Source: Natribaculum breve
GTDB lineage: Archaea > Halobacteriota > Halobacteria > Halobacteriales > Natrialbaceae
Assembly: GCF_023008585.1 (NCBI RefSeq)
Contig: NZ_CP095390.1
Coordinates: 1,364,001 to 1,428,000 of the forward strand
Direction: 5' to 3'
DNA: 64,000 bases
Shown here: positions 44,102-53,737 of the stretch, piece by piece
Layout: each line of letters starts with the position of its first letter
Position numbering within the stretch: the first letter of the stretch is position 1
Translations under genes and position numbers: made by a program
Notes under the pieces: model-generated
The model's database searches: none
What the model was told of the DNA's origin: nothing
Seen by the model: only the letters and a program-made list of their open reading frames with translations

Positions 44102-44641
44102 TCAGGAAAGCGGGTCGTTCGAGTTCGACCCCGGAACGTCGGAGCCGTCGCCCGGTCCCCGGCCTTCACCGCCAGCCGTCGACGCTGTCGCGGTCGACGA
44201 CTCGAGGTGGTCGCGCTCGTCGAACGCCGTCGCGTGGTCCGATCGCTCGAGTTCCTCGACGCTGCGGCGAGTCTGCTCGAGGTCCGACTCGAACTCCGCC
44301 AGCCGGTCGTCGAGCACCTCGAGGAGTTCGCTTCGCATCCGCTGTGTGTCGACCTCCTCGGCCGCTGCTCGACCGGCCGCACGCGGCACCGTCAGAAACA
44401 GCGCGTAACTCTTGCCGACCTGCCAGACGAGAACGCCGAGCGCGACGAACGCGAGCGTGAGCACGGGATCTACCGCCTCGAGCGCGCGGCCGGGATTCGA
44501 CGGGTCGGCGAGCAGCGTCGACAGCGATCCCCCGAAGCCGACGACGAACCCGACGATCGCGAGTCCGGTCCCGAGCAGGAACGCGACCGCCGAAACCCCC
44601 CTGTACAGCATCGTCCACCTGAACGCATCTCGACCGTTCAT
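44102..44641 (-). CDS. Uncharacterised membrane protein with C-terminal coiled coil
   Basis: 179 residues. Two membrane helices (about 16-38, VAFLLGTGLAIVGFVVGFGG, and 58-76, LTLAFVALGVLVWQVG), then a helical region (RMRSELLEVLDDRLAEFESD and EQTRRSVEELERSD) likely to form a coiled coil, ending in a Gly/Ser-rich tail. Family not recognised. The start MNGRDAFRW is preferred since the upstream extension is basic. Confidence 0.65.
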   Translation of the reverse strand: MNGRDAFRWTMLYRGVSAVAFLLGTGLAIVGFVVGFGGSLSTLLADPSNPGRALEAVDPVLTLAFVALGVLVWQVGKSYALFLTVPRAAGRAAAEEVDTQRMRSELLEVLDDRLAEFESDLEQTRRSVEELERSDHATAFDERDHLESSTATASTAGGEGRGPGDGSDVPGSNSNDPLS

Positions 44642-44756
44642 ATACAGTGACTGTCTTCGAAATCGTATAGGTTCTGTGGCCGGACTACCGCGTCGTCGCT
44701 CGTTTTCTCGTATCGGCGACCGAGCGCCGGTCCGAAAGCGTCCGGGCGACACGTAC

Positions 44757-45131
44757 CTAGACGTACTCGAAGACGCGAGCCATCCCCCGTTCCAGGTGAT
44801 AGACGTTGTGACAGTGGAACAGCCAGTCGCCGGGGTTGTCCGCCAGGAAGTCGAACGTGATCTGTCCGCCGTGGGGCGGAACGAGGACCGTATCCTTGAC
44901 CGCGTCGCCGACCTGGAAGAAGTGGCCGTGGAGGTGCATCGGGTGGATCGCCGGACTGCGATTTACCATCCGCACCCGGACGTACTCGCCCTCGCCGATC
45001 GCCAGCGGATCGGCGTCCGGGTACGCCTGCCCGTCGATGGTCCACGCGCCGGGCTCTTGCATCATCCCGCCCGCGAGCGTGAGGTCGAACGTCCGGTCCG
45101 GAGACCCGTCGAGGTCGAGCGCCTCGAGCGC
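44757..45131 (-). pseudogene. Multicopper oxidase, C-terminal fragment
   Basis: About 124 codons encoding the third cupredoxin domain: TFDLTLAGGMM, WTIDGQAYPDADPLAIGEG, HPMHLHGHFFQVG and HCHNVYHLERGM, with all His/Cys/Met ligands of the type-1 and trinuclear copper sites of this domain intact. A TAG stop lies at 45132-45134 in frame, and the sequence before it shows nothing of the other two domains (an intact oxidase has about 450 residues). So it is a truncated remnant; an in-frame Met at 45065 could still allow a 102-residue product. Purine gene purL diverges from it. Confidence 0.8.
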
Positions 45132-45228
45132 CTACTCCACCACCAGACCCCCGCATTCGCCGAAATCCCGGAGACGGCCATCCGGAATACGCCCACCGTC
45201 TATTACACGAACGTGTACATAGAAACCC

Positions 45229-45235
45229 CTTTACC
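45229..45235 (+). promoter_or_regulatory. TATA-like box of purL
   Basis: CTTTACC centred about 28 nt upstream of the purL ATG. Confidence 0.45.
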
Positions 45236-45259
45236 GACCGACTTTCACCACCTAAGTGA

Positions 45260-47455
45260 ATGAGTCTTGCCGATTCGGACCGCGAACTCGTCGTCGAAGA
45301 GCTGGGACGAGAGCCCACTCCGGCCGAGGCGGCGCTGTTCGAGAACCTCTGGAGCGAACACTGCGCGTACCGCTCCTCGAGACCGCTGCTGTCTGCGTTC
45401 GAGAGCGAGGGCGAGCAGGTCGTCGTCGGGCCGGGCGACGACGCGGCGGTCGTCGCACTGCCGACTGACGACACGTCGTCGGCTGACGCCGATCACGCTA
45501 GCGGGCGCGCAGACGAGAAAGAAGAAGACGTCTACATCACGATGGGGATCGAGAGCCACAACCACCCCTCTTACGTCGATCCGTTCGACGGCGCGGCGAC
45601 GGGCGTCGGCGGTATCGTCAGGGACACGCTGTCGATGGGGGCCTACCCCATCGCGCTCGCGGACTCGCTTTACTTCGGCGCGTTCGACCGCGAGCACTCG
45701 AAGTACCTCCTCGAGGGGGTCGTCGAGGGGATCAGCCACTACGGCAACTGCATCGGCGTCCCCACCGTGGCGGGGAGCGTCGACTTCCACCCCGACTACG
45801 AGGGGAACCCGCTGGTGAACGTCGCCTGCGTCGGTCTGCTCACCGAGGATCGACTCGTCACGGCCGAAGCACAGGAGCCCGGAAACAAACTCGTCCTCGT
45901 GGGGAACGCGACGGGACGCGACGGCCTCGGTGGCGCGAGCTTCGCGAGCGAGGACCTGGCGGAAGACGCCGAGACGGAAGACCGACCGGCGGTGCAGGTC
46001 GGTGATCCCTACGCCGAGAAGCTGCTCATCGAGGCCAACGAGGCGCTGATCGACGAGGACCTCGTCGAGTCGGCCCGCGACCTCGGTGCGGCCGGCCTCG
46101 GCGGTGCCTCGAGCGAGATGGTCGCGAAAGGCGGCCTCGGCGCACGCATCGAACTCGAGCGGGTCCACCAGCGCGAGCCGAACATGTCGGCACTCGAGAT
46201 CCTGCTCGCCGAGTCCCAGGAGCGGATGTGCTACGAGGTCGAACCGAAGAACGTAGAGCGGGTCCGCGAGATCGCAGAGAAGTTCGACCTCGGCTGTTCA
46301 GTCATCGGCGAGGTCACGGAGGGTAACTACGTCTGCACCTTCGAGGGCGAGACGGTCGTCGACGTCGACGCCCACTTCCTCGGCGAGGGCGCGCCGATGA
46401 ACGACCTTCCGACCGAAGCGCCGGCCGAGCCGGAGACCGACCTCCCCGAGACTGACCTCGAGGAGGCCTTCGAGGCGGTCCTCTCGAGTCCGAACACCGC
46501 GTCGAAGCGGTGGGTCTACCGCCAGTACGACCACGAGGTCGGCGTGCGCACGAGCGTCCCGCCGGGCGACGACGCGGCGGTGATGGCGATCCGAGAGGCA
46601 GAGCAGGGCCTCGCGATCTCCTCGGGTGCCGCGCCCAACTGGACGAGCACGGCCCCCTTCGAGGGAGCGAAGGCGGTCACCCTCGAGAACGCGACGAACC
46701 TCGCGGCGAAGGGCGCGACGCCGCTCGCGGCGGTCGACTGTCTCAACGGCGGCAACCCCGAGAAACCCGACGTCTACGGCGGGTTCCAGGCGATCGTCGA
46801 CGGGCTCGCGGAGACGTGTGCCGACCTCTCGGTACCCGTCGTCGGCGGCAACGTCTCGCTGTACAACGACTCGGTGGCGGGTCCGATTCCGCCGACCCCG
46901 ACGCTCGCGATGGTCGGCACCAAGTCGGGCTACGACGCCCCGCCGCTTTCGGCAAAGCCCGAGGGTGACCTGGTGCTCGTCGGTGACCTCGCACTCGAGC
47001 GCGGGGAGTTCCGGCTGGGCGGCTCGGAGTACCTCGCGCAGTTCGACGGCGACGATCGGTTCCCGGTGCTCCCCGGCGAGCCGGCGGCGTTCGTCGAGAC
47101 GCTGGCCGACGTCGCCGACGCCGACGAGACGCTCGCGGTCCACGACGTGAGCCACGGCGGGCTGGCAGTTTCCCTGGCCGAGATGGTCGACGAGGACGCC
47201 GGCCTCGCGGTCTCGCTGCCCGACGGCGTCGACGTCGAGGGTGCGCTGTTCCACGAACAGCCCGCTCGAGCGCTCGTGCAGACGGCCGACCCCGACGCCG
47301 TTCGCGAGGCGTTCGACGGCGTCGCCCCGGTCGTCGAACTCGGCGAGGGAACCGACGACGGCCGTCTCACGATCGACGCCGGCGACGACGTCCTCGAGTA
47401 CGACGCCGCCGCGATTCGCGAGAACCGGTCGGTGATCGAAGACGAACTCGAGTGA
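45260..47455 (+). CDS. purL: Phosphoribosylformylglycinamidine synthase subunit PurL
   Basis: 731 residues, the archaeal/Gram-positive 'small PurL' length. ATP-grasp-like AIR-synthase fold repeated: [40 protein letters not shown] in the first half, and [23 protein letters not shown] and [16 protein letters not shown] in the second. With PurQ and PurS it converts FGAR to FGAM in purine synthesis. An unusual acidic insertion ([17 protein letters not shown], about 74-90) interrupts the first domain after [12 protein letters not shown]. Alone here; PurQ and PurS are elsewhere. Confidence 0.95.
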   Translation: MSLADSDRELVVEELGREPTPAEAALFENLWSEHCAYRSSRPLLSAFESEGEQVVVGPGDDAAVVALPTDDTSSADADHASGRADEKEEDVYITMGIESHNHPSYVDPFDGAATGVGGIVRDTLSMGAYPIALADSLYFGAFDREHSKYLLEGVVEGISHYGNCIGVPTVAGSVDFHPDYEGNPLVNVACVGLLTEDRLVTAEAQEPGNKLVLVGNATGRDGLGGASFASEDLAEDAETEDRPAVQVGDPYAEKLLIEANEALIDEDLVESARDLGAAGLGGASSEMVAKGGLGARIELERVHQREPNMSALEILLAESQERMCYEVEPKNVERVREIAEKFDLGCSVIGEVTEGNYVCTFEGETVVDVDAHFLGEGAPMNDLPTEAPAEPETDLPETDLEEAFEAVLSSPNTASKRWVYRQYDHEVGVRTSVPPGDDAAVMAIREAEQGLAISSGAAPNWTSTAPFEGAKAVTLENATNLAAKGATPLAAVDCLNGGNPEKPDVYGGFQAIVDGLAETCADLSVPVVGGNVSLYNDSVAGPIPPTPTLAMVGTKSGYDAPPLSAKPEGDLVLVGDLALERGEFRLGGSEYLAQFDGDDRFPVLPGEPAAFVETLADVADADETLAVHDVSHGGLAVSLAEMVDEDAGLAVSLPDGVDVEGALFHEQPARALVQTADPDAVREAFDGVAPVVELGEGTDDGRLTIDAGDDVLEYDAAAIRENRSVIEDELE

Positions 47456-47478
47456 TCGGATAACCGACGATTTTCCGG

Positions 47479-49392
47479 CTAGGGACGCTCGAGAGTGGTC
47501 ACGTCCCGCACTTCGAATCGCGTTCCGCCGTTGTCGCCGATCGAGATCGAGACCGACCAGTCGTGTGCCTGTGCGATCGCCCTGGCGACGGCGAGGCCGA
47601 GTCCGTCGCTATCGGCGTCTGCTGCAGCCGGTTCGAGGACCTCTTCGTGGGCCGTCGGTGGGATCTCCGCGGCGTCGTCGAGCAGGAAGAACCCGCGCGG
47701 ACCGTCGACGGGTTCCTCGAGGCCGACGAGGCCGACCTGGACGGTGAGGTCGCCGTCCGACCGTGCCGCGGCGTCGTCGAAGACCGTCTCGAGGAGGTGT
47801 GCGAACCGGTCGGGGTCGGCCCGGAGCGTCGCGCTCTCCTCGACGACGACGGCGGCGCTCTCCAGTCGCGAGGCTTCGACGGCGGCGTCGATCGCCGTCT
47901 CGAGGTCGATTCGCGTCCGTGGGCCGACGGCGATCGCGTTTCGGGCGAACTCGCGGACGTCGTCGACGAGTCGTTCGGTTCGATCGAGGGTCGTCGCGAC
48001 CGTATCTTCCGCGAGGGGGAACTCCCACTCGTCGGCGTCGTCCTCGAGTGCCTCGTCGACGGCCGCGAGCTGTCGTTTCAGGTCGTCCGAGAGCACTTCC
48101 GCGATCGCCTCGAGGCGCTCGGTCTGGCGCTCGAGTTGCTCGGTACGTTCGCGGAGCACGCGCTCGCGGTCGGCGCGGTCGAGCGCTGCACGGGTGTTTT
48201 CGACCAGCGTCGAGAGGAGGTCCGTGTCGGTCTCGTCGAACGCGTCCGGCTCGAGCGAGGCGGTCACGAGGATGCCGTGGGTACCGATCGGGGCGACGAT
48301 CTCGGACCGAAGCCTCGTGTCGGGATCGTAGGTCCCCCCGACGTCGGAGAGATCGTCGAACCGCCTGGTCGTACCGTCCTCGAAGACGTCCCAGACGAGG
48401 CCCTCGCCCTGGTGAAATCGCGGGAGGCCGCCGAACTCTTCGTGTGCACCTGCGGTGCCGGCGACTGGATCGAGGTAGCCGTGCTCGTCGTCGAGCAGCC
48501 AGATCCCGCTGATCGGCAACGAGAGGAGGTCGCTTCCGGCGTGGACGGCGATCGCACAGATCTCCTCGGGATCGTCGGAGCGCAGCAGCCACCGCGTGAT
48601 CTCGTGGAGCGAGGTGACGACGCGTTCGTACTCGTGTTGCTCGGTGACGTCGCGGACGATACCCGCGATACTCGCTCTCCCGTGGTCGATCGGGGCCATC
48701 CTGATCTCACCGACCCGTTCGGTGCCCGCCGCGTCGACGAAGTCGACCTCGAGCTGTCGGTGGGAGGCGTTTCTCATGTCGACTTCGCTGATGGCCTGGC
48801 CGATCGCGACCGCGTCGGAGGGTGCGACCGACGCCCGCTCGAGGAGCGTTTCGACGTGCTCGCCGATCACGTCGTCGCGATCGATCTCGAGGACGTCCTC
48901 GACGGTGTCGTTGATCGACGCGATACAGTTGTCGCCGTCGAGCGTGACGACACCGTCCTGGAGGGCCTCGACGACGGCGTCGCGCTGAGCGAGTTTCGTC
49001 ACGCGTTCTTTCCGGTCGGTGACGTCGCGCATGTACACCGACAGTCCGCTCTCGGAGGGGTACGCACGCGCTTCGAACCACGTCTCGAGGGGCGTGTGGT
49101 AGACCTCGAACGAGACGGGGACCTGCTCGTCCATCGCGCGGTAGAAGCCATCTGGAAACTGGGTCTCGACGGTTTCTGGGAACTCGTCCCACATCACGCG
49201 ACCGAGCAACTGCTCGCGCGAGCGCTCGAGGAGGGCCTCCGCGCAGTCGTTGAGGTAGGTGAACCGCCAGTCGGTGTCGAGCGCGAAGAAGGGATCCGTG
49301 ATGCGATCGACCATCGCCGTCGAGCGTGGCGTCACGCCGATCTTCCCTCCGGCGTCGCCGCTGTCCGTCGGCGGCTCGGCTGGCGTCGCCAC
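47479..49392 (-). CDS. PAS/GAF sensor histidine-kinase-like protein with degenerate kinase core
   Basis: 637 residues, cytosolic with no membrane segment. PAS-1 about 25-125 (ITDPFFALDTDWRFTYLN), PAS-2 about 135-255 (VVEALQDGVVTLDGDNCIAS), GAF-like about 265-405 (HEITRWLLRSDDPEEICAIA), then a HisKA/HATPase-like C terminus. The phospho-acceptor His expected in LSHDL is D436 (VLSDDLKRQ); the N-box Asn is D540 (VFDDAAARS); the G1 motif DDGPGIP reads DDAAEIP; the G2 motif DGLGLAVA survives. So autophosphorylation is unlikely. Convergent with purL; no response regulator nearby. Confidence 0.85.
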   Translation of the reverse strand: MATPAEPPTDSGDAGGKIGVTPRSTAMVDRITDPFFALDTDWRFTYLNDCAEALLERSREQLLGRVMWDEFPETVETQFPDGFYRAMDEQVPVSFEVYHTPLETWFEARAYPSESGLSVYMRDVTDRKERVTKLAQRDAVVEALQDGVVTLDGDNCIASINDTVEDVLEIDRDDVIGEHVETLLERASVAPSDAVAIGQAISEVDMRNASHRQLEVDFVDAAGTERVGEIRMAPIDHGRASIAGIVRDVTEQHEYERVVTSLHEITRWLLRSDDPEEICAIAVHAGSDLLSLPISGIWLLDDEHGYLDPVAGTAGAHEEFGGLPRFHQGEGLVWDVFEDGTTRRFDDLSDVGGTYDPDTRLRSEIVAPIGTHGILVTASLEPDAFDETDTDLLSTLVENTRAALDRADRERVLRERTEQLERQTERLEAIAEVLSDDLKRQLAAVDEALEDDADEWEFPLAEDTVATTLDRTERLVDDVREFARNAIAVGPRTRIDLETAIDAAVEASRLESAAVVVEESATLRADPDRFAHLLETVFDDAAARSDGDLTVQVGLVGLEEPVDGPRGFFLLDDAAEIPPTAHEEVLEPAAADADSDGLGLAVARAIAQAHDWSVSISIGDNGGTRFEVRDVTTLERP

Positions 49393-49585
49393 CCCTCCGT
49401 CTCACTCATCGATGCTGATAGCCCGACCATAGGTACCCAATCGAGTATTTGAGTGTCGTTTCGTGGTCGCCGCGGCCGATAAATTTATTGGTCGAGTCCG
49501 GACGAATCGACTCTACCGTCGACGAGACGTCCACCCGTCGATGGCAGTTTTCGGCGCTGAACAGTCACGAGACGGGCCAAAACGG

Positions 49586-49593
49586 TTTATTAT
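49586..49593 (+). promoter_or_regulatory. TATA box of the first FAD oxidoreductase
   Basis: TTTATTAT about 25 nt before the ATG. A separate palindromic AT stretch, CGATAAATTTATTGG (49480-49494), lies further upstream and could serve the divergent sensor-kinase gene. Confidence 0.55.
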
Positions 49594-49614
49594 CGTTGCG
49601 TGTCACCGGAACCC

Positions 49615-50712
49615 ATGCGCATCGTCATCGTCGGCGGTGGTATCGTGGGGACGGCACTCGCCGCACGCCTCGGGGAAGGGAACGACGCGGTCACGCTGTG
49701 TGAGCGCTCGAGTCTGGGCAACGAAACGACCGCCGCCTCCGCGGGAATGTTCATGTGGGAGCGGCCGTCGCCGACCCGGTTCGGTCAGCGGCTTCGCGAC
49801 CGCGCCTGGTCGACGTACGGCGACCTCCTCGAGGGCGACGCGATCAGCGCGGACCGGCTCGGCATCTTGCACGTCGCCGAGAGCGAGGGCTTCGCCGCGA
49901 CGCTCGAGGAGGCAGCCGACACGCTCGAGGGGTACGGCATCGACGCGTCGGTCGTCTCTCCAGGCGAGTTGAGCACCTTCGGCGTCGAACCCGACGGGTT
50001 CGCCGGCGGCTTGCGGACGACGGCCGATCACGCGTTCGAACCGACCGAACTCGTCACCGTCTTCGCCGACCGGGCGCGCGACCGAGGCGTGGACGTTCGA
50101 ACGGGAACCGAAGTGAGCGACGTCACGCTCGAGGGCGGGGCCGTGACCGGCGTCGAGACCGACGACGGTCACCTCGAGGCCGACGTGGTCGTCAACGCCG
50201 CCGGACCGTGGGCACCGACGCTCAACGAGTGGGCGGGCGTGTCGCTCCCGCTGTGTCACACGCTCGGCCCGATGCTCGCACTCGAGGGGAAGTCGACGGC
50301 CGACCTCCCGTTTACGCTCTTCGAGTCGCGACGCTACGTCCGACCGGTCGGCGACGCGAGGGCGTACGTCGGCGAGTACCAGACCGACTACGTCGAGGGT
50401 CAGCGGTACGAACCGGCGGACCTTCGCATTCCCGACGACTTCAGGGCGGCGGCGCTCTCGATCGACGACGTCGTGCCGGGACTCGTCGATCACTCGGTCG
50501 TCGACGAGTGGGTCGGCCTGCGGACGGTGACGCCCGACGGATTCCCGATCGTCGGCGAGACGGAGACGCCGGGCTTTTACGCCGCCTGCGGCCCGACGGG
50601 GCTGGGGATCACGCTCGCACCCGCGATCGCGGACGTCCTCGCGGAGACGCTCGAGGGGACGGTCGATCCGACGGTCCAGTCGCGACTGTCGCCGGATCGG
50701 TTCTCCGGGTAG
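49615..50712 (+). CDS. FAD-dependent amine/amino-acid oxidoreductase (DAO family) 1
   Basis: 365 residues. Rossmann FAD motif MRIVIVGGGIVGTALAARL at the start; a VVVNAAGPWAPTL segment around residue 190; and a C-terminal FAD-site GFYAACGPTGLGITLAPA. Resembles glycine oxidase/D-amino-acid dehydrogenase proteins. Natural substrates may be D- or N-methyl amino acids. A related gene follows 82 nt downstream. Start fixed by the TATA box and by the Rossmann strand. Confidence 0.85.
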   Translation: MRIVIVGGGIVGTALAARLGEGNDAVTLCERSSLGNETTAASAGMFMWERPSPTRFGQRLRDRAWSTYGDLLEGDAISADRLGILHVAESEGFAATLEEAADTLEGYGIDASVVSPGELSTFGVEPDGFAGGLRTTADHAFEPTELVTVFADRARDRGVDVRTGTEVSDVTLEGGAVTGVETDDGHLEADVVVNAAGPWAPTLNEWAGVSLPLCHTLGPMLALEGKSTADLPFTLFESRRYVRPVGDARAYVGEYQTDYVEGQRYEPADLRIPDDFRAAALSIDDVVPGLVDHSVVDEWVGLRTVTPDGFPIVGETETPGFYAACGPTGLGITLAPAIADVLAETLEGTVDPTVQSRLSPDRFSG

Positions 50713-50794
50713 CTCCGGGTTCGGTCGCGGCGTGGATCGTCTGCGACTGCGAACGCGACGAACGCTTATGGGCGACGATCGGGAGGTGGTAGAC

Positions 50795-51943
50795 ATGCAC
50801 GTGGCGATCGTCGGCGGCGGGATCGTCGGCCTCTCGAGTGCGTACTCGCTCGCCGACCGCGGCGCGGCGGTGACCGTCTTCGAGAAGGGATCGATCGGCG
50901 GCGGGAGCACCGAACGGGCCGTCGGCGGCATCCGCGCGCAGTTCTCGACGCCGGTAAACGTCGACCTCTCGCTCGTGAGTATGCGCGTCTGGGAGTCCTT
51001 CGAGGAGACGTTCGGGACCGACGTCGACTACCGCCAGACGGGCTATCTCTTTCTCGCCCGCGACGAGGCGACGGCCGAGCGGTTCCGCGAGAACGTCGCC
51101 ATGCAAAACGACCGGGGCGTCCCGAGCGAGTTCCTCTCGCCCGCCGAAGCGGTCGAGCACTGTCCAGGACTCGAGACCGGGCGGTTCGTCGGCGCGACCT
51201 ACTCGCCGACGGACGGCTTCGCCGACCCGCACCTCGCCTTGCAGGCGTACGCGACGGCGGCGCGCGAGGCGGGTGCGGACGTTCGGACGAAGACCGCCGT
51301 GACGGACGTACTCCGCGACGGCGACCGCGTCGTCGGCGTCGAGACCGACGACGGCCGCCTCGAGGCCGACTACGTCGTCAACGCCGCGGGGGCGTGGGCG
51401 CGACGGGTCGCCGCGATGGCCGACTGTTCGCTGCCGATCGCACCGAAACGCCGGCAGATCGCCGTCGTCGATCCCGACGAGCCGGTTCCGGAGACCGATC
51501 CGCTGACGATCGACCTGGACACCGGGTCGTACTTCCGCCCGGAACGCGAGGGCGACGCGCTCGTCGGCGGCCACTTCCCGGGTCCAGACCCGGACCACGA
51601 CCCCGACGGCTACCCGACGGAGATCGACTTCGACTGGGCCGCCGACGCCCTCGAGGCCGCCGCGGAGTGGACGACCTACTTCGGCCCCGAGTCGCGGGTC
51701 AAACGCGGCTGGGCGGGCCTCTACGCCGTGACGCCGGACCACCATCCGATCGTCGAGGAGACGATACCGGGACTGCTCACGGCCGCCGGCTTCTCCGGCC
51801 ACGGCTTCCAGCACGCTCCCGCGACGGGGAAACTCGTCACCGAACTCGCACTCGAGGGCGAGGCGTCGCTGGTGGATATCTCGCGGCTCTCGAGTGACCG
51901 ATTCGAGACCGACGCCGCTCGCGACGAGCGAAACGTCGTCTGA
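50795..51943 (+). CDS. FAD-dependent amine/amino-acid oxidoreductase (DAO family) 2, sarcosine-oxidase-beta-like
   Basis: 382 residues. MHVAIVGGGIVGLSSAYSL at the start, the GSTERAVGGIRAQFSTPVN segment typical of sarcosine oxidase beta and related enzymes, YVVNAAGAWARRVA near residue 210, and AAGFSGHGFQHAPATGKLV at the FAD site. The ATG with a perfect Shine-Dalgarno GGAGGTG (50782-50788) seven bases upstream was chosen over the ATG nine codons earlier. It probably shares function with the preceding gene. Its TGA stop is followed by an AT-rich hairpin. Confidence 0.85.
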   Translation: MHVAIVGGGIVGLSSAYSLADRGAAVTVFEKGSIGGGSTERAVGGIRAQFSTPVNVDLSLVSMRVWESFEETFGTDVDYRQTGYLFLARDEATAERFRENVAMQNDRGVPSEFLSPAEAVEHCPGLETGRFVGATYSPTDGFADPHLALQAYATAAREAGADVRTKTAVTDVLRDGDRVVGVETDDGRLEADYVVNAAGAWARRVAAMADCSLPIAPKRRQIAVVDPDEPVPETDPLTIDLDTGSYFRPEREGDALVGGHFPGPDPDHDPDGYPTEIDFDWAADALEAAAEWTTYFGPESRVKRGWAGLYAVTPDHHPIVEETIPGLLTAAGFSGHGFQHAPATGKLVTELALEGEASLVDISRLSSDRFETDAARDERNVV

Positions 51944-51947
51944 GGTG

Positions 51948-51990
51948 ATAGTACTGATTTCGTAGTGAATTACTTCGAAAATCGTACTAT
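51948..51990. repeat. AT-rich hairpin between convergent genes
   Basis: Arms 51948-51966 and 51972-51990 are inverted repeats (15 of 19) with a five-base loop GAATT. Ends read ATAGTAC/GTACTAT. It starts four bases after a TGA stop and faces the aminotransferase gene from the other side. It could end both transcripts or be a mobile-element remnant. Unlike its GC-rich surroundings. Confidence 0.65.
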
Positions 51991-52028
51991 TGGCGCGGAC
52001 GACGGACCGTCGCCTGACGGCGGTCCCG

Positions 52029-53186
52029 TCAGACGCGGTCCTCGAGGAACGCCTCGATACGCGACAGCGCCTCGCGGAGGTCCCCGAGGCCGGTCGCGTA
52101 GGAGACCCGGAGGTGGCCCGTGCCGCTCTCGCCGAAGACGTCGCCGGGGACGACTGCGACGCCCTGGTCGTAGAGCAGTTCCTCGGCGAACTCCTCTGCA
52201 GTCCAGCCCGCCGGCACCTCGGGGAAGACGTAGAACGCGCCTTTCGCCTCGAAGCACGGCATGCCGATCTCCTCGAACCGCGAGAGGACGAACTGTCTGC
52301 GCCGGTCGTACTGACCGACCATCTCCTCGACGTCGTCGTCACAGGAGTCGAGCGCCTCGAGTGCCGCGTACTGGGCGGTCGTCGGGGCGCTCAACATGCC
52401 GTACTGGTGGACCCGGTTCATCGCAGTGATCGCGTCGGCGGGCGCGAGCGCGTAGCCGAGCCGGAGACCGGTCATCGCGTAGGCTTTCGAGAAGCCGTTG
52501 AAGACGACCGTCCGCTCGCGCATCCCCTCGAACGTCGCGATCGACGTGTGCTCGCCCTCGTAGGTGAGTTCGGCGTAGATCTCGTCCGAAAAGACGGTGA
52601 GGTCGTGCTCGCGGGCGAAGTCGGCGATCGGCGCGAGGTCGGCAGCGGGCATCACCGCACCCGTCGGGTTGTTGGGATAACAGAGCACGAGCGCGTCGGC
52701 GTCGGCCGCCCCGGCCCGCTCGAGCGCCCCGACGGTCAGCCGGAAGTCGTCGGCCTCGCGGGTCGGGACGGGCAGGGGTTCCCCGCCGGCGAAGATCACG
52801 CCCGGCTCGTAGGAGATGTACGACGGCTGGGCGATCGCCACGGTGTCGCCGGGGTCGACGAACGCCCGAAAGGCGAGGTCGACCGCCTCGCTCGCGCCCG
52901 CGGTCACGATGATCTCCTCGTCGGGATCGTACGCCAGGTCGAACCGGTCTACGACGTAGCCGGCGATCGCCTCCCGGAGTTCCCGCATCCCGCGATTCGC
53001 TGTGTAGGAGGTTCGGCCCTGCTCGAGGGAGTGGATCGCCGCGTCGCGGGCGGCCCACGGCGTCGAGAAGTCGGGTTCGCCGACGCCCAGCGAGATGACG
53101 TCGTCGCGCTCCTCGGCGATCTCGAAGAACCGACGGATACCCGACGGTGGCACCGCCTGCACGCGCTGTGCGGGCTCGAGCGTCAT
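52029..53186 (-). CDS. Class I/II aminotransferase (aspartate-type)
   Basis: 385 residues, fold-type I PLP enzyme. SGIRRFFEIAEERDDVISL at the start, YPNNPTG (170-176) contacting PLP, DEIYAELTY (201-209), PLP-lysine K234 in NGFSKAYAMTGLRLGY and Arg in HLRVSYATG for the substrate carboxylate. Probably transfers amino groups between aspartate, glutamate or aromatic amino acids and 2-oxo acids. Translated with an Lrp-type regulator (four-base overlap), which may sense the same amino acids. Confidence 0.92.
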   Translation of the reverse strand: MTLEPAQRVQAVPPSGIRRFFEIAEERDDVISLGVGEPDFSTPWAARDAAIHSLEQGRTSYTANRGMRELREAIAGYVVDRFDLAYDPDEEIIVTAGASEAVDLAFRAFVDPGDTVAIAQPSYISYEPGVIFAGGEPLPVPTREADDFRLTVGALERAGAADADALVLCYPNNPTGAVMPAADLAPIADFAREHDLTVFSDEIYAELTYEGEHTSIATFEGMRERTVVFNGFSKAYAMTGLRLGYALAPADAITAMNRVHQYGMLSAPTTAQYAALEALDSCDDDVEEMVGQYDRRRQFVLSRFEEIGMPCFEAKGAFYVFPEVPAGWTAEEFAEELLYDQGVAVVPGDVFGESGTGHLRVSYATGLGDLREALSRIEAFLEDRV

Positions 53187-53668
53187 GGCGAGACCGAGAG
53201 TCGGTCGTCGTCGTCGCCGTCACCGAGTTCGATCCCGTTTTCCTTGTAGGAGGTCATCACGTAGTGGGTGACCGTCTGGGTGATCTCGGGGACCGGCGCG
53301 ACCTTCTCGCTTATGAACTGCGACACCTCGCGGATGGAGTCGCCCTCGACTTCCATGTCGAAGTCGTAGTCCCCGCTGACGAGGCGCAGCGAGGTCACCT
53401 GGGGGAACCGTGCGAGGCGCTCTGCGATGTCGCCGTAGCTCGTCTCGCGGTCGAGCGTGACGTTGAGTTCGACCTCGGCACGGACGCGCTCGTCCTCGAG
53501 TGCGTCCCAGTCGACGACCGCCTGGTACCCCCGGAGGACGCCTGCTGCCTCGAGTTCCTCGATCGTCGCCTCGACCTCGGACTCCTCGAGATCGGTCATT
53601 CGCGCGATGTCCGCCGTGGAGTATCGCGCGTTCTCACGAAGCAACTCGAGCACCTCGCGTTCGCTCAT
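53183..53668 (-). CDS. Lrp/AsnC family transcriptional regulator
   Basis: 161 residues. Winged helix (MSEREVLELLRENARYSTAD then MTDLEESEVEATIEELEAAG) and a C-terminal RAM/AsnC domain (VRAEVELNVTLDRETSYGDI, VSGDYDFDMEVEG). Binds amino acids and controls nearby metabolism. Overlaps the aminotransferase gene by four bases; co-transcription makes it a likely local sensor. Start at MSEREV rather than an upstream Met, which would add only four residues. Confidence 0.9.
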   Translation of the reverse strand: MSEREVLELLRENARYSTADIARMTDLEESEVEATIEELEAAGVLRGYQAVVDWDALEDERVRAEVELNVTLDRETSYGDIAERLARFPQVTSLRLVSGDYDFDMEVEGDSIREVSQFISEKVAPVPEITQTVTHYVMTSYKENGIELGDGDDDDRLSVSP

Positions 53669-53737
53669 ACCGCTTCCCAACGCGAGCGAGGGTAAAAGGA
53701 TTTCTTCACGCGCAAGACTGACCCGCCCTCGAGCGGA

